64,000 nucleotides of DNA from Paenirhizobium selenitireducens ATCC BAA-1503 (GCF_000518785.1 NZ_JAEG01000001.1:310001-374000); one strand, 5' to 3'; counted from the first letter of the stretch, positions 46,363-58,413 are shown. The notes: generated by a model not told the origin, from the sequence alone. Made by a program: numbers and translations.

Positions 46363-47070
46363 ATGCTGACGCGCAAGCAACAGGAACTGCTTCTGTTCAT
46401 CCACGAACGGATGAAGGAATCGGGCGTTCCGCCCTCCTTCGACGAGATGAAGGACGCGCTCGACCTCGCCTCCAAGTCCGGCATCCACCGCCTGATCACG
46501 GCGCTGGAAGAACGCGGCTTCATCCGCCGCCTGCCCAACCGGGCCCGCGCGCTGGAGGTGATCAAGCTTCCGGAAGCCTATTCGCCGAGCCTGCAGCCGC
46601 GCCGCGGCTTCTCGCCCAGCGTCATCGAAGGCAGCCTCGGCAAGACGCCGCCCGTCGCACCGAAGGCGATCGAGGAGCCGTCGAATTCGGTCAGCGTGCC
46701 CGTCATGGGCCGCATCGCCGCCGGCGTGCCGATCTCGGCGATCCAGAACAACACCCACGACATCACCGTGCCGGCCGAAATGCTCGGCGCCGGCGAACAC
46801 TATGCGCTCGAGGTCAAGGGTGATTCGATGATCGAGGCCGGCATCCTGGACGGTGACACCGTCATCATCCGCAACGCCTCCAACGCCAATCCCGGCGACA
46901 TCATCGTCGCCCTGGTCGACGACGAGGAAGCGACGCTGAAGCGCTTCCGCCGCCGCGGCGCATCGATTGCGCTGGAAGCCGCAAACCCTGCCTACGAGAC
47001 CCGCATTTTTGGCCCCGACCGGGTGAAGATCCAGGGCAAGCTGGTCGGCCTCATTCGCCGCTATCACTGA
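46363..47070 (+). CDS. lexA: SOS repressor LexA
   Basis: A protein of 235 aa. An N-terminal winged helix (1-68, [16 protein letters not shown] and [14 protein letters not shown]), a long linker, then the self-cleavage domain with Ala120-Gly121 cut site (IAAGVP), nucleophile Ser155 in GDSMI and general-base Lys193 (EATLKRF). RecA-stimulated cleavage derepresses the SOS regulon. ATG 46363 is the only start after the two operators. Its 3' end overlaps comEC by 20 bases on the opposite strand. Confidence 0.97.
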   Translation: MLTRKQQELLLFIHERMKESGVPPSFDEMKDALDLASKSGIHRLITALEERGFIRRLPNRARALEVIKLPEAYSPSLQPRRGFSPSVIEGSLGKTPPVAPKAIEEPSNSVSVPVMGRIAAGVPISAIQNNTHDITVPAEMLGAGEHYALEVKGDSMIEAGILDGDTVIIRNASNANPGDIIVALVDDEEATLKRFRRRGASIALEAANPAYETRIFGPDRVKIQGKLVGLIRRYH

Positions 47071-49636
47071 CATCCTCGGCGGCCGCAGGGCCGCCGGAAT
47101 CGCCAGTCGGCGTCGGGGCAATGGCGCCGTCGAGCACGGGATCGGCCTGAAAACTGTCGCTTCGCCAGTCATAGAGGCGATGGGCGGACCACGGCCGATA
47201 GCCGCCGGAGAACGACGCGATCACGCGAATGTCGCGCGCCTTTCTGTCTCCGAACCATAGCTCCACCGCGCCGCTGCGACGCAATGTCTCGGCCGTGAAA
47301 AGCCGGGCGCCCGAGCGGCAGGACGCAAACGCCACCCGCCGCGCCGACACGACGATGTCGGCCACGTCGCAGGCGCCGCCGACGAAGGCCGCGTCCTCCA
47401 CCGTGGCGATCGCCCAGCCGCTGCCGAGCCGCGCCACGCACCAACTCTTGCCTTCACAGACAAACCGCCCCTCGCCCGCTGATTTCAATGCGCCACGCAT
47501 GCGTTCACGCGCTTTGCCCAAATCATCCTCCGTCCATTTTGGCGCCTGCCGGTCCGGCGTCGTCGTCGCAGGCGGGGATTTGGCCGGCGGAGCAGCCGGC
47601 GCCGGTGCTTCCGCAGCCGGGAGACCGGTAACCGCTGTTCCCATATCCGCCGGTCCGAGATGTTCGTCAGCTCCGAGCGCCGCCTGCCATTGCTCGAAGA
47701 TGAAGCGCGGCGGGCGCGCCCGGTTGGTGGCGAGGCCTTGCGGTGACAGGCGCAGCCCGACGAGCCGGCCGTCCTCCGAGATCATCACGTCGGCCGGGGG
47801 TGTGCTCGGCACCAGCACCGCCGTCGCGATCACTGCCGCGAGCAGGGCCGAGCCGGCATGCCGGAGCCAGGTGCGCAGCAGCGTCATCAGCAGAAGACCG
47901 ATTGAGGCGACAGGCAGAAACCATGCGGGCATGCGGGCAAAGCCGATCGCCTCGCCCCAGCCGGCGACGCCGTGAGCGATCACCAGCACCCATTCGAGCC
48001 CGATGCCCATCAGCATGAGGAACGGCGCGTCGAGCCCGAAGGGCATGAGCAGCATGGCGACCAAGCCGGCCGGCATGACGAGGATCGAGATGATCGGCAT
48101 GGCGGCGAGATTGGCCTCCAGCCCGTGCGGCGCCAGGCGGTGGAAATGGGCGATGGCGAAGATCGCCGTCGACAGCCCGCCGATCAGCGAGGTGAGGAAG
48201 GTGCCGGCCATCAGCTTGCCGCCCTCGCCGAGGAACCTCGCACCCGGGAAGCTCAACCTCAGGCCGGGGCTCCTGCGCGGCCTTGCCCGCCATGCCGCAT
48301 AGCCGGCGATCAGGGCCGCGGTCGCTGCAAACGACATCTGGAAACTCGGTCCCATCACCGCCGATGGCGTCGTTGCGATGATGACGATCGCCGCCAGCGC
48401 CAGGTTGCGCAGGCTGATCGCCGGCCGGTCGAACAGCACGGCAACCAGCATGATCGCCGTCATCAGGAAGGCCCGGACGGCCGAGACCTGATAGCCGGAG
48501 ATCAGCAGGTAGGCGAAGGCCGCAAACAGCGCGCCCGCCGCGGCGATCTTCTTGATCGGAAAGGCCTGGGCGAGCCCCGGCAGCAGGCTCAGCGCCATAC
48601 GCAGCCCAACGAAGAAGATGCCCGAGGCGAGCGCCATGTTGAGCCCCGAGATCGCCGTGATATGGGCAAGGCCCGACAGCCGCAGCGCCTCGGTCGCGTC
48701 CCTCGACATCGATCGCCGCTCGCCGGTGATGATTGAGGCGGCAAAGGCGCCCGGATCGCCACCGATCACGCTGCGGATGCGAGTCGATATGGCATCACGC
48801 ACGGAAAACAGCGTCCGCTCGGTCGCCGACCATACGCTCTCCTCGCCCGGCCCGGAACCCAGTCCGCGTGGGGCGCCGAGGAAGAAGCCGACGGCACCGA
48901 TGCCGTCGAAATAGCTGGAGAAGGAGAAATCGTTGAGGCCGGGAAGCGCCGGCCCGGACGGCGGCGACAAGCGGGCCCGTCCCGTGAGCATCTCGCCGAG
49001 CATGGCCGGCGGTCCCTTCCCCCGCGCCAGCAGCGAAACCCGCTCCGGAGGGCGACGCAACCGGGGTTCGGCGGTCGATGTCAGGCGCACGACATAGCGC
49101 CACTCGCCGCTGGCGCCCGCCTCCCGCCGCTCGACCACCCCGGTCACCACCGTTGTCACGCCGCTGTCCAGCATGGTGGTAGCCCGGCGCCGCGCCTCGA
49201 GATCGGCCAGCAGCGTGCCGGCAAGCACGAGGGCGGCCACCGAGGCCAGCCGGCAGCCGGTATGGTTGCGGCCGGCGGGCAGCAGGCCTGCACACGTCGC
49301 GACGCAGCACAGGACCGCGAGTGCTGCGGTCGGCGGCGGCCGCCCGAGGCAGAACCAAAAGACGGCCCCGGCACCGAGGAACACCGGAACGAAATGGAAG
49401 AAATGGCCGTGATCGTGCTCCCGCCTGAGCGCGCCGTCGAAGCCTTCGGCGGCCCGTTGCAACCTTTCGCGAATGCGAACGAGGATGCCGGCTGTCGGCA
49501 GCCGTCGGGGAACGGTTTCCTGCGTCGCGACAAGCGCCGTCACCGGCGCCGGAAATGTGTCCGCCACCTCGGTCAGCACGACTTCCCGGTCGGCCACCAC
49601 CGTCACCTGCCGCCCCCCAGACGCCCTGCCGGGCAC
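47051..49636 (-). CDS. comEC: ComEC/Rec2-family DNA uptake channel-like protein
   Basis: A protein of 861 aa. N-terminal DUF4131 with soluble OB-like domain (about 60-260), then the Competence domain with [51 protein letters not shown] helices (about 310-620). The C-terminal part (about 640-860) lacks the metallo-beta-lactamase motifs (DxGQGDA, HxHxDH) of canonical ComEC, as in other rhizobial copies. Natural transformation is not implied. Start 49636 is tentative. Convergent with lexA, overlapping its stop by 20 bases. Confidence 0.88.
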   Translation of the reverse strand: MPGRASGGRQVTVVADREVVLTEVADTFPAPVTALVATQETVPRRLPTAGILVRIRERLQRAAEGFDGALRREHDHGHFFHFVPVFLGAGAVFWFCLGRPPPTAALAVLCCVATCAGLLPAGRNHTGCRLASVAALVLAGTLLADLEARRRATTMLDSGVTTVVTGVVERREAGASGEWRYVVRLTSTAEPRLRRPPERVSLLARGKGPPAMLGEMLTGRARLSPPSGPALPGLNDFSFSSYFDGIGAVGFFLGAPRGLGSGPGEESVWSATERTLFSVRDAISTRIRSVIGGDPGAFAASIITGERRSMSRDATEALRLSGLAHITAISGLNMALASGIFFVGLRMALSLLPGLAQAFPIKKIAAAGALFAAFAYLLISGYQVSAVRAFLMTAIMLVAVLFDRPAISLRNLALAAIVIIATTPSAVMGPSFQMSFAATAALIAGYAAWRARPRRSPGLRLSFPGARFLGEGGKLMAGTFLTSLIGGLSTAIFAIAHFHRLAPHGLEANLAAMPIISILVMPAGLVAMLLMPFGLDAPFLMLMGIGLEWVLVIAHGVAGWGEAIGFARMPAWFLPVASIGLLLMTLLRTWLRHAGSALLAAVIATAVLVPSTPPADVMISEDGRLVGLRLSPQGLATNRARPPRFIFEQWQAALGADEHLGPADMGTAVTGLPAAEAPAPAAPPAKSPPATTTPDRQAPKWTEDDLGKARERMRGALKSAGEGRFVCEGKSWCVARLGSGWAIATVEDAAFVGGACDVADIVVSARRVAFASCRSGARLFTAETLRRSGAVELWFGDRKARDIRVIASFSGGYRPWSAHRLYDWRSDSFQADPVLDGAIAPTPTGDSGGPAAAEDVSDSGE

Positions 49637-49796
49637 CGATTCCGCCCCGAATACGAGGCGGTTCCCAGGGCAACAAATCTAACAAGCTATGCGTGCGTGT
49701 AAAAGCGTTTTCGCGCCAAAATCATTCAATCGATTTAACGCCGAATATTTCATCTTGTGCCTGCTTTCGCGATGCACAATTTGCCCTTTGGATAGC

Positions 49797-49889
49797 TTGG
49801 CATTAACTTCCGTATCATATAGCTACATCCCTACGCTTAAACCCAAGGCGCCCTTTCGGACGCCTAACCGCCAATTCCGGAGGATTAGC
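49797..49889 (+). promoter_or_regulatory. gltA leader with Shine-Dalgarno and UTR hairpin
   Basis: Between comEC and gltA the sequence becomes AT-richer (49700-49840). TTGGCA near 49797 could be a -35 element with ATAGCT about 17 bases on. AGGCGCCC / GGACGCCT (49846-49865) forms an 8-bp stem with one mismatch and a TTTC loop, ending 24 bases before the start. GGAGGATT before ATG 49890 is a strong ribosome site. Promoter assignment is by eye. Confidence 0.4.
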
Positions 49890-51179
49890 ATGACGGACAA
49901 AAGCGCTTCTTTGAAACTCGGGGAAAAGTCGGTCGATCTGACCGTCAAGGCCGGCACGATCGGCCCGGACGTCATCGACATCGGCGCCCTGTACAAGCAC
50001 ACCGGCGCGTTCACCTACGACCCGGGCTTCACGTCCACGGCGTCCTGCGAATCCAAGATCACCTATATCGACGGCGATGAAGGCGTACTGCTGCATCGCG
50101 GCTATCCGATCGAACAGCTGGCCGAAAAGGGCGACTTCCTCGAAGTCTGCTACCTGCTGCTTTACGGCGAACTGCCGACCGCCGCGCAGAAGAAGGACTT
50201 CGACTACCGCGTCACGCACCACACCATGGTGCACGAGCAGATGAGCAAGTTCTTCACCGGCTTCCGCCGCGACGCCCATCCGATGGCCGTCATGGTCGGC
50301 ACGGTCGGCGCACTGTCGGCCTTCTACCACGACTCGACCGACATCACCGATCCGCACCAGCGCATGGTCGCTTCGCTGCGCATGATCGCCAAGATGCCAA
50401 CGATCGCCGCCATGGCCTACAAGTACCATATCGGTCAGCCCTTCGTTTACCCGAAGAACAATCTCGACTACGCCGCCAACTTCCTGCACATGTGCTTCGC
50501 GGTTCCCTGCGACGAGTACAAGGTTAACCCGGTTCTGGCCCGCGCCATGGACCGCATCTTCATCCTGCACGCCGACCATGAGCAGAACGCCTCGACCTCG
50601 ACCGTGCGTCTCGCCGGCTCGTCGGGCGCCAACCCGTTCGCCTGCATCGCGGCCGGCATCGCCTGCCTCTGGGGCCCGGCCCACGGCGGCGCCAACGAAG
50701 CGGCGCTTAACATGCTGCAGGAAATCGGCACCGTCGATCGTATTCCGGAATACATCGCCCGCGCCAAGGACAAGAACGACCCGTTCCGCCTGATGGGCTT
50801 TGGCCACCGCGTCTACAAGAACTACGACCCGCGCGCCAAGATCATGCAGAAGACCATGTACGAAGTGCTGGAAGCCACCGGCCATTCGGACGATCCGCTG
50901 ATGCAGGTGGCGCTCGAACTCGAGAAGATCGCGCTCAGCGATCCCTACTTCAAGGAAAAGAAGCTCTACCCGAACGTCGACTTCTATTCCGGCATCACGC
51001 TGCGTGCGCTCGGCTTCCCCACGACCATGTTCACCGTTCTCTTCGCGCTCGCCCGCACCGTCGGCTGGATCGCCCAGTGGAACGAAATGATCGAGGATCC
51101 GCAGCAGCGCATCGGCCGTCCGCGCCAGCTCTACACCGGCGCGCCGCAGCGCGACTACGTTCCGGTCACCAAGCGCTAA
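49890..51179 (+). CDS. gltA: Citrate synthase (type II)
   Basis: A protein of 429 aa. N-terminal beta domain of the hexameric Gram-negative type, then the catalytic residues: His in [20 protein letters not shown] context, His in [15 protein letters not shown] (about 310) and Asp in NVDFYSG. It condenses oxaloacetate and acetyl-CoA, taking the product of the PDH complex encoded upstream in this window. ATG 49890 is set by GGAGGATT; the open frame to 49689 is leader. Followed by a clear terminator. Confidence 0.97.
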   Translation: MTDKSASLKLGEKSVDLTVKAGTIGPDVIDIGALYKHTGAFTYDPGFTSTASCESKITYIDGDEGVLLHRGYPIEQLAEKGDFLEVCYLLLYGELPTAAQKKDFDYRVTHHTMVHEQMSKFFTGFRRDAHPMAVMVGTVGALSAFYHDSTDITDPHQRMVASLRMIAKMPTIAAMAYKYHIGQPFVYPKNNLDYAANFLHMCFAVPCDEYKVNPVLARAMDRIFILHADHEQNASTSTVRLAGSSGANPFACIAAGIACLWGPAHGGANEAALNMLQEIGTVDRIPEYIARAKDKNDPFRLMGFGHRVYKNYDPRAKIMQKTMYEVLEATGHSDDPLMQVALELEKIALSDPYFKEKKLYPNVDFYSGITLRALGFPTTMFTVLFALARTVGWIAQWNEMIEDPQQRIGRPRQLYTGAPQRDYVPVTKR

Positions 51180-51204
51180 GCGCTTCCAGGACCATCCAGA
51201 TGCA

Positions 51205-51234
51205 AGGGCCGGCGGTATTCCGCCGGCCCTTTTT
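51205..51234 (+). terminator. Rho-independent terminator of gltA
   Basis: AGGGCCGGCGG / CCGCCGGCCCT is a perfect 11-bp stem with a TATT loop (51205-51230), followed by TTTT. It lies 25 bases past the gltA stop. Confidence 0.9.
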
Positions 51235-51259
51235 CATTGTCGATTTGGCTCTTTGGGCC

Positions 51260-53899
51260 TCAGGGACGCGCCGCCAGTTTTCGGCGGTAGATGACCTTCT
51301 CCACCTCGCTCACCGCCAGCAGGCTGGAAGCGAGCGCCAAGAGCAGCAGCCAGTCGTTGAGCGTGATCGGGCTGATGCCGAGCAGGCCGTTCAGCCCTGG
51401 CACATACATGGCCCCGAGATGCAGCGCCTGCGACCCGATGATCCCGACCAGCAGGAAGGGATTGGAGGCGAGCGACTGGCGAAACACCGATCGCCGCTCG
51501 GAGCGGCTGTTGAAGCACTGGAAGTTCTCGAACAGCACGAACAGCACCAGCAGCAGATTGCGCGCCGTAAACTCGCTGACGCCGGTCGAGATCAGCCAGT
51601 AGAACAGGGCAAACCCGCCGCCACCCATCAGCAGCGTCGCCACCACGATCCGCCGCACCATGAGCCTGTCGAACAGTGATTCCTCGGGCTTGCGCACCGG
51701 CCGTTCGAGCTCGTCTCCCTCCGCCGGCTCGGTCACCAGGGCAATGTCCTGCACGCCGTTGGTGACGAGGTTGAGCCACAGAAGCTGCACGGCGGTGAGC
51801 GGCATGGGCGTGCCGAGGATCATCGCCAGCAGGAAGAGCAGCACCTCCGCGGCCCCGGTCGAGACCAGCATGAAGACGACCTTGCGGATATTGCTGTAGG
51901 CGACCCGGCCCTCGCGAATGCCGGCGACGATGGAGGCGAAATTGTCGTCGGTGAGGATGATGTCGGCGCTCTCCTTGGCGACATCCGTTCCGGCCCGGCC
52001 CATGGCGACCCCGACATGGGCGTGCTTGAGCGCTGGCGCATCGTTCACCCCGTCGCCGGTCACCGCCACGTAATGGCCGTTGCGGGCCAGCGAGCGGACG
52101 ATGGCGAGCTTGTGGTCCGGCTTGACCCGGGCGAAGATGCGCACATGCCGGGTCAAGGCGTCGAGAGACTGTTCGCCAGCCGCAACCGCCGCAGCCACCT
52201 GTTCGCCAGTCGCCACGTCCTCAGGCTCAAAGACAAGCCCCGCCTCCTTGGCAATCGCGGTTGCGGTGCGCGGATCGTCGCCGGTGATCACCACAACCTC
52301 GATGCCGGCGGTGCGGCAGGCGGCGAGCGCGGCCGGCACTTCCGGACGGATCGGGTCCTGCATCCCGGTAAAGCCGAGGAAATTCAGGTCGATCAGCATA
52401 TGGTCGCCGTAGTCGCCGTTCAGCGTATGCGCCATGCGCCCCTCGGCAAAGGCCAGCACCCTGAGCCCCTTGCGGGTCATCGCGTCCATCTGCCGATGCA
52501 AGAGATCATGCTCGACGGGAACCGCCCGGTCGCCCACCTGCATCGTGCCGCACATGGTAAGGAGCATTTCCGGCGCGCCCTTGACGAAGATGTGCAGGTG
52601 ATCGGCATCCACATGGAAGGACGCGGCGTATTTCAGCTCCGGTTCGTAGGGAATGCGTTTTTCCAGGCGGTAGCGCTCCATCAGATCGGTCTTGCTGACG
52701 CCGCCCTTGTGGGCGGCGGCCAGCAGGGCGATGTCGACGGTGTCGCCCATCGGATCGAAGCCGCCGTCGCCGCTGCGCCCCAGCTCACCCTCATTGGGCA
52801 GCGTCGCCGCCCGCAGCAGGCGCTGGACGGCCGGGCTCGGCCGATCGTGCTCGCCATCGTGGCTGCGAATGCCCCCGGCGACGGGATCGACGCCCGTGTC
52901 GAACAGCCAATGCGTATCGTCAGGCAGCCGGATATCGGTGACCGTCAGTTCGTTGAGCGTCAGCGTGCCGGTCTTGTCGGTGGCGATCATGGTGCAGGAG
53001 CCGAGCGATTCGACTGCCGGCAGGTTGCGCACCACCACATTGACCTTGGCCATGCGGCGCATGCTGATGGCAAGCGCCACCGTGATGGCGATCGGCAGGC
53101 CCTCCGGAATGGCGCTGACAGCAAGGCCGATCGACATGGTGAGCAATTCGCCGAGCGCCATCTGGCGCCACAGGCCAACGCCGATCAGGAAGACGATGGC
53201 GACGCCGACCGCGACCGCGATCAGCCGGGTAAAATCCTCCATCCGGATCATCAGCGGCGGCTTGGCGGTCGAGCGCTCCTGGATGGCCCCGGCGATCTTG
53301 CCGAGCTCGGTCTGGCTGCCGGTGGCGACGACCAGGCCGCGGGCCCGTCCTCGGGTCACGATCGTGCCGGCAAAGACCACGTCGCCGGTCTCCTTCGCCA
53401 CCGCGCGCGACTCGCCGGTATGCGCAGCCTCGTCGCATTGCAGACCGCTTGCCTCGATCAGGCGAATGTCGGCTGGCACGCGTTCGCCGGATTCGAGCAT
53501 GACGAGATCGTCCGGGACAAGGCCTGCCGCATCGATCACCTGCCGCTGGCCGTCGCGGATGACCGTCGCATGCGGCTGTTCCAGCGCCCGCAGCGCATCG
53601 GCCGACTTGCCGGCGGAATATTCCTGGATCGCACCGATGATGCCGTTGACCATCAGCACCGTGGCGATGAACAGGGCATCGGTGATCTCGCTGATGAGGG
53701 TCGAAAGCGCTGCCGAGGCCATCAGGATGTAGATCAGCGGGCTCAGAAACTGCAGCGCCAGGACCTTGATGAAGGACGGGCTGCCAGCGACCGGCAGGCG
53801 GTTCTCGCCGAATTTCTCCAGCTGACGCACGGCCTCAGCGCTGCTGAGCCCAGTCAAGGTTCCCACCACTTCGCCCTTGGTGCCATCCGTCTCTGCCAT
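51260..53899 (-). CDS. Type II cation-transporting P-type ATPase (Ca2+-type)
   Basis: A protein of 879 aa. Cation ATPase N-terminal domain (about 10-75), actuator domain with TGES (161-164), M4 with IPEGLP (Glu266), phosphorylation site DKTGT (Asp308), nucleotide-binding domain (about 320-590), hinge TGDGVNDAPALK and C-terminal helices where NLVTNGVQDIAL carries Asn/Asp of the cation site. Glu in M4 together with these M6 residues points to the SERCA/PMR1-like IIA subclass (Ca2+ or similar), though H+/Na+ relatives cannot be excluded. Isolated between gltA and the ppiD-like gene. Confidence 0.85.
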   Translation of the reverse strand: MAETDGTKGEVVGTLTGLSSAEAVRQLEKFGENRLPVAGSPSFIKVLALQFLSPLIYILMASAALSTLISEITDALFIATVLMVNGIIGAIQEYSAGKSADALRALEQPHATVIRDGQRQVIDAAGLVPDDLVMLESGERVPADIRLIEASGLQCDEAAHTGESRAVAKETGDVVFAGTIVTRGRARGLVVATGSQTELGKIAGAIQERSTAKPPLMIRMEDFTRLIAVAVGVAIVFLIGVGLWRQMALGELLTMSIGLAVSAIPEGLPIAITVALAISMRRMAKVNVVVRNLPAVESLGSCTMIATDKTGTLTLNELTVTDIRLPDDTHWLFDTGVDPVAGGIRSHDGEHDRPSPAVQRLLRAATLPNEGELGRSGDGGFDPMGDTVDIALLAAAHKGGVSKTDLMERYRLEKRIPYEPELKYAASFHVDADHLHIFVKGAPEMLLTMCGTMQVGDRAVPVEHDLLHRQMDAMTRKGLRVLAFAEGRMAHTLNGDYGDHMLIDLNFLGFTGMQDPIRPEVPAALAACRTAGIEVVVITGDDPRTATAIAKEAGLVFEPEDVATGEQVAAAVAAGEQSLDALTRHVRIFARVKPDHKLAIVRSLARNGHYVAVTGDGVNDAPALKHAHVGVAMGRAGTDVAKESADIILTDDNFASIVAGIREGRVAYSNIRKVVFMLVSTGAAEVLLFLLAMILGTPMPLTAVQLLWLNLVTNGVQDIALVTEPAEGDELERPVRKPEESLFDRLMVRRIVVATLLMGGGGFALFYWLISTGVSEFTARNLLLVLFVLFENFQCFNSRSERRSVFRQSLASNPFLLVGIIGSQALHLGAMYVPGLNGLLGISPITLNDWLLLLALASSLLAVSEVEKVIYRRKLAARP

Positions 53900-54178
53900 C
53901 CCTGCCCCGCATGTTCGCCCAACCGGCCGGAGCCGCGTTTTTTGTTGTACCCGATATTGATGCCGATGCTACCGCGTCATTGTGAAACGTGGCGCGCGCC
54001 CCGGCCTTGCAGACCGGCCCGCAGGACCGATTCCTGCACCGGCCGGGCGCTCGCTGCCGCAGGCGTGCCGCCCGGCGCCTTTTCGCCGAACATCCCTTCA
54101 TTTCCGCAGCGGTTTGTTCTAAGGAACGTCAACCGCTTCGCCGTCTGCGAAGAGCTGTAATGAGGTGATTTAGTTCCG

Positions 54179-56068
54179 ATGATGGAAGTTCTGAGAAAAG
54201 CTGCCCACACTCTGGTCGCAAAACTGCTGATGCTCTTGTTGGTCGCCTCCTTCGGGATCTGGGGCATTTCCGCATCGCTTTTCAGCTCGGCATCGGACAC
54301 TGTCATCGCCGTCGGCGACCAGCAGGTGTCGGCGAGCGAGTTCAGCCTCGCCTACCAGCGCCAGCTCGCAGACCTCGGCCGCCGCTTCGGCGTGAAGCTC
54401 ACCACCGAGCAGGCCAAGGGCCTCGGCGTCGAGAGCCAGGTCTATGCCCAGCTTTCCGCCGGCGCCGCCCTCGACCAGCTGTCGGAAGACATGAACCTCG
54501 GCCTCTCCAAGGACCGCCTGGCGCAGCTCATCGCCGAGGACCCGGCCTTCAAGTCCGAGACCGGCCAGTTCGACCGCAACCTCTTCACTGCAAGGCTGCG
54601 CAATGCCGGCCTGCGCGAGGACGACTATATCCTCGAGCGTTCCAAGGTGGCCGTGCGCAGCCAGATCGTCGAGGCGACCTCTGACGGTTTCCTTGCGCCG
54701 AAGACGCTTGTCGACGCGCTCAAGGCCCACCGCGATGAGACGCGCGACTTGAGCTACCTGCTGCTGACCAATGCCAATATCGACCCGATCAAGGCGCCGG
54801 ACGAAGCCACGCTCGCCGCCTGGTTCGAAACCGTCAAGGCCCGCTATCGCGCGCCGGAATACCGCAGCTTCGCCTATGTGAAGCTTGAGCCTTCCGACAT
54901 CGCCGACAAGGCAGCCATCTCCGACGAGGCGATCCGCCAGGATTACGAAGCCCACAGGAAGAACTACGAGATCGCCGGCACCCGCACGATCGAACAGCTG
55001 AGCTTCGAGAACCGCGAAATGGCCGATGCCGCCGCCGCAGAACTCAAGGCCGGCACCACCTTCGACCAGCTGGTCACGGACCAGGGCAAGACGGCCAGCG
55101 ACGTGCTGCTTGGCGAGTTCTCGCACGACAAGCTGCCCGATCCGGTCCTTGCCGACGCCGCATTCGCCGTCACCAAGGAAGGCGTCACGACCGACGTCAT
55201 CGACGGTGCGCTTGGTCCGGTCATTCTTCGCATCACCAATATCAAGGAAGGCCGCACCCGGCCGCTGGACGAGGTGAAGGAAGATATCCGCGAAACGCTG
55301 GCGGAAGCCGCTGCGATCGAGGACATCGCCACCGTGCACGACCAGTTCGAGGACCTGCGCGCCGGCGGCTCCACCCTCGAGGAGGCGGCCACCCAGCTCA
55401 AGCTCAAGCCGATCACCGTCAAGGCCGCCGACAGCAGCGGCAAGGACGAGAAGGAAGTCGACGTTCCGGACCTGCCGGAACGCGCCGCGCTTCTCGCCGA
55501 AGTGTTCCAGACCGACGTCGGCGTCGAGGCCCTGCCGGTCAATATCGGCAATGACGGCTATATTTGGCTCGAGGTGAAGGACATCATCGCCGAGCGCGAC
55601 CGGACCCTTGATGAAGTCCGCGAGAAGGCTACGGCCGACTGGATTGCCGAACAGCAGAAGATCGCGCTCGGCGCCCGGGCCGAGAGCCTGAAGGAACGCG
55701 CCGTCAAGGGCGAGACGCTGGAAGTCATCGCCACCGAACTTGGCATCGCGATCGAGAGCAAGGCCGGCATTCGTCGCCAGACCGAAGACGCCGTCCTCGG
55801 CACGGCAGCCGTGACGGCCGCCTTCAGCGGTCCGGTCGGAACCGTCGGCAGCGCCCCCGGCGGCGATCCGGAAACCCAGATCCTGCTCAAGGTGACGGAC
55901 GTCAAGGACCAGCCGACGAGCGATGCGCTGGTCAACGACGAAGCCCAGATCGCCACGATCGCCAAGGCGTCCGGCGACGACATCCTCGACCAGATGGTCA
56001 ACCGGCTGCAGGACGATTACGGCGTGACGATCAACCAGCAGCTTGCCGAACAGGCAATGGTTCGCTGA
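54179..56068 (+). CDS. ppiD: Periplasmic peptidyl-prolyl isomerase, PpiD/SurA-like
   Basis: A protein of 629 aa. One N-terminal membrane anchor (about 14-33, [17 protein letters not shown]), SurA-N-like helices (about 40-190), then parvulin-type PPIase domain (about 240-370, [19 protein letters not shown]) and a C-terminal helical domain. PpiD helps fold outer-membrane proteins at the Sec exit. ATGATG gives two possible starts (54179, 54182). Followed by trpD after 19 bases. Confidence 0.85.
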   Translation: MMEVLRKAAHTLVAKLLMLLLVASFGIWGISASLFSSASDTVIAVGDQQVSASEFSLAYQRQLADLGRRFGVKLTTEQAKGLGVESQVYAQLSAGAALDQLSEDMNLGLSKDRLAQLIAEDPAFKSETGQFDRNLFTARLRNAGLREDDYILERSKVAVRSQIVEATSDGFLAPKTLVDALKAHRDETRDLSYLLLTNANIDPIKAPDEATLAAWFETVKARYRAPEYRSFAYVKLEPSDIADKAAISDEAIRQDYEAHRKNYEIAGTRTIEQLSFENREMADAAAAELKAGTTFDQLVTDQGKTASDVLLGEFSHDKLPDPVLADAAFAVTKEGVTTDVIDGALGPVILRITNIKEGRTRPLDEVKEDIRETLAEAAAIEDIATVHDQFEDLRAGGSTLEEAATQLKLKPITVKAADSSGKDEKEVDVPDLPERAALLAEVFQTDVGVEALPVNIGNDGYIWLEVKDIIAERDRTLDEVREKATADWIAEQQKIALGARAESLKERAVKGETLEVIATELGIAIESKAGIRRQTEDAVLGTAAVTAAFSGPVGTVGSAPGGDPETQILLKVTDVKDQPTSDALVNDEAQIATIAKASGDDILDQMVNRLQDDYGVTINQQLAEQAMVR

Positions 56069-56087
56069 GGCGAAGGGAGCAAGGAAG

Positions 56088-57110
56088 ATGTCCGGTCTGA
56101 AGCCCTATATCGCCAAGATCGCCACGCGGCAGGCCCTGACGCGTCAGGAAGCCAGCGAAGCCTTCGAGGTGCTGATGTCCGGCGAGGCCAGCATGGCCCA
56201 GATCGGCGGTTTCCTGATGGCGCTGCGGGTGCGCGGCGAGACCGTCGACGAGATCGCCGGCGCGGTCTCGATCATGCGCTCCAAGATGGTCGCAGTCGAC
56301 GCCCCCGCCGATGCCATCGACATCGTCGGCACCGGTGGCGACGGCACCAACACCTACAATATCTCGACGCTGGCCGCGCTGATCGTCGCCGGCGCCGGTG
56401 TGCCGGTCGCCAAGCATGGCAACCGCGCCTTGAGCTCGAAGTCGGGCGCCGCCGACAGCCTGTCGGCGCTCGGCGTCCGGCTCGACATCGATCCTGAGAC
56501 GATCTCCCGCTGCATTCGCGAGGCCGGCATCGGCTTCATGTTCGCCCAACTGCATCACCCGGCCATGCGCCATGTCGGTCCGGCCCGCGTCGAACTCGGT
56601 ACCCGCACGATCTTCAACATCGTCGGTCCGCTGTCGAGCCCCGCCAGCGTCAAGCGCCAGCTGTTCGGCGTCTATTCGCCGGAATGGCTACTGCCCGGCG
56701 CCGAAGCGCTGCGTGATCTCGGTCTCGAAAGCGCCTGGGTCGTCCACGGCAGCGGCCTCGACGAGGTGACCACCACCGGCCCGACGCAGGTCGCCGCGCT
56801 GAAGAACGGCGAGATCACCACCTTCGAACTGAGACCGGACGATTTTGGCGTTCCGACCGTGCCGCTCGAGGCGATCCGCGGCGGCGACGGCGAGGTCAAC
56901 GCTGCAGCGCTGCGCGAGGTCCTGGGCGGCGCCCGCAACCCCTATCGCGACGTCTCGCTGTGCAACGCCGCCGCGGCCCTGATCGTGGCCGGCAAGGCCG
57001 ACACCGTCCGCGAGGGCATGGAACTGGCCAGCCGTTCGATCGACAGCGGCGCTGCCGCAGCCGCGCTGGACAAGCTGATCGCGGTTTCCAACCAGGCACC
57101 ACGGGACTGA
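56088..57110 (+). CDS. trpD: Anthranilate phosphoribosyltransferase
   Basis: A protein of 340 aa. [14 protein letters not shown] is the PRPP-binding signature (about 82-95), [15 protein letters not shown] follows, then [18 protein letters not shown] and the C-terminal [19 protein letters not shown]. Second step of tryptophan synthesis. ATG 56088 (GGAAG before it) was chosen over 56043. No trpG domain is fused, so the glutamine amidotransferase lies elsewhere. Confidence 0.96.
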   Translation: MSGLKPYIAKIATRQALTRQEASEAFEVLMSGEASMAQIGGFLMALRVRGETVDEIAGAVSIMRSKMVAVDAPADAIDIVGTGGDGTNTYNISTLAALIVAGAGVPVAKHGNRALSSKSGAADSLSALGVRLDIDPETISRCIREAGIGFMFAQLHHPAMRHVGPARVELGTRTIFNIVGPLSSPASVKRQLFGVYSPEWLLPGAEALRDLGLESAWVVHGSGLDEVTTTGPTQVAALKNGEITTFELRPDDFGVPTVPLEAIRGGDGEVNAAALREVLGGARNPYRDVSLCNAAAALIVAGKADTVREGMELASRSIDSGAAAAALDKLIAVSNQAPRD

Positions 57111-57115
57111 CGGCC

Positions 57116-57928
57116 ATGGCGGACATCCTCAAGCGTATCGAGATCTACAAGCGCGAAGAGATCGCCGCCGCCAAGGTGGCGCGACCGATTGCCGAACTGA
57201 AGGCACTGGCCGCCGAGCAGCCCGCTCCGCGCGGCTTCTATCGCGCCCTGACGGCACGCCGCGCCGCCGGCGAATTCGGCCTGATCGCCGAGATCAAGAA
57301 GGCAAGCCCGTCCAAGGGCCTCATCCGCCCGGATTTCGATCCGCCAGCGCTGGCGGCAGCCTATGAGGCGGGCGGTGCGGCCTGCCTCTCGGTGCTGACC
57401 GACACGCCGAGCTTCCAGGGCTCGCTCGACTATCTCGTCCAGGCACGGGCGGCCTGCGGCCTTCCGGCGCTGCGCAAGGATTTCATGTTCGAAACCTATC
57501 AGGTGTTCGAAGCCCGGGCCCACGGCGCCGACTGCATCCTGCTGATCATGGCATCGCTCAGCGACGACGAGGCGAAGCGCCTCGAAGACGACGCGTTCGC
57601 GCTTGGCATGGACGTGCTGATCGAGGTGCATGACGAAGCCGAACTGGAGCGGGCGCTGAAACTCGCCTCGCCGATGATCGGCATCAACAATCGCAACCTC
57701 CGGACCTTCGAGGTCAGCCTTTCCGTCAGCGAGCGGCTGGCCGCCATGGTGCCGGCCGACCGTCTGCTGGTCGGCGAGAGCGGCATCTTCACCTTCGACG
57801 ACTGCAAGCGGCTGGAAGCCTGCGGCATCACCACTTTCCTCGTCGGCGAGAGCCTGATGCGCCAGACCGACGTTGCCGCCGCGACCCGCCTGCTGCTGAC
57901 CGGCCAGCCTCCGGCACAGGTCGCCTGA
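57116..57928 (+). CDS. trpC: Indole-3-glycerol phosphate synthase
   Basis: A protein of 270 aa, TIM barrel. [11 protein letters not shown] (catalytic Lys region, about 56-66), [31 protein letters not shown] and [13 protein letters not shown] plus VGESGIFT are the family landmarks. It closes the indole ring in tryptophan synthesis. It starts 5 bases after the trpD stop and its stop shares a base with moaC. Confidence 0.96.
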   Translation: MADILKRIEIYKREEIAAAKVARPIAELKALAAEQPAPRGFYRALTARRAAGEFGLIAEIKKASPSKGLIRPDFDPPALAAAYEAGGAACLSVLTDTPSFQGSLDYLVQARAACGLPALRKDFMFETYQVFEARAHGADCILLIMASLSDDEAKRLEDDAFALGMDVLIEVHDEAELERALKLASPMIGINNRNLRTFEVSLSVSERLAAMVPADRLLVGESGIFTFDDCKRLEACGITTFLVGESLMRQTDVAAATRLLLTGQPPAQVA

Positions 57929-58413
57929 TGGCGGGCCTCACCCACATCACCGCCTCCGGCGAGGCGCATATGGTCGATGTCGGCGACAAGGCGGAGACGG
58001 CCCGCAGCGCCACCGCCGAGGGCTATGTGCGGATGGCACCGTCGACCCTCGACGTGATCCGCTCCGGCAATGCCAGGAAGGGCGACGTGATCGCCACGGC
58101 CCGCATCGCCGGCATCATGGCGGCCAAGCAGACCTCGAACCTCATTCCGCTCTGCCATCCGCTGATGCTGACCAAGGTGACCGTCGACATCGATGAAGAC
58201 GCTGATCTGCCAGGCCTGCGCGTCACGGCAACCGCCAAGCTGACCGGCAAGACCGGTGTCGAGATGGAAGCGCTGACCGCCGTCTCGGTCGCCTGCCTGA
58301 CGATCTACGACATGGCCAAGGCGGTCGACAAGGCGATGGAGATCGGCGGGGTCAGGCTGATCGAGAAGACCGGCGGCAAGTCCGGCACTTTCCGCCATCC
58401 GGAGGCCAACTGA
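57928..58413 (+). CDS. moaC: Cyclic pyranopterin monophosphate synthase
   Basis: A protein of 161 aa. [13 protein letters not shown] (active-site His and Cys region, about 70-80), [26 protein letters not shown] (about 112-137) and the C-terminal [11 protein letters not shown] are the MoaC signature. Second step of molybdenum cofactor synthesis. Starts in the stop of trpC (TGATG) and overlaps moeA by one base. Confidence 0.96.
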   Translation: MAGLTHITASGEAHMVDVGDKAETARSATAEGYVRMAPSTLDVIRSGNARKGDVIATARIAGIMAAKQTSNLIPLCHPLMLTKVTVDIDEDADLPGLRVTATAKLTGKTGVEMEALTAVSVACLTIYDMAKAVDKAMEIGGVRLIEKTGGKSGTFRHPEAN

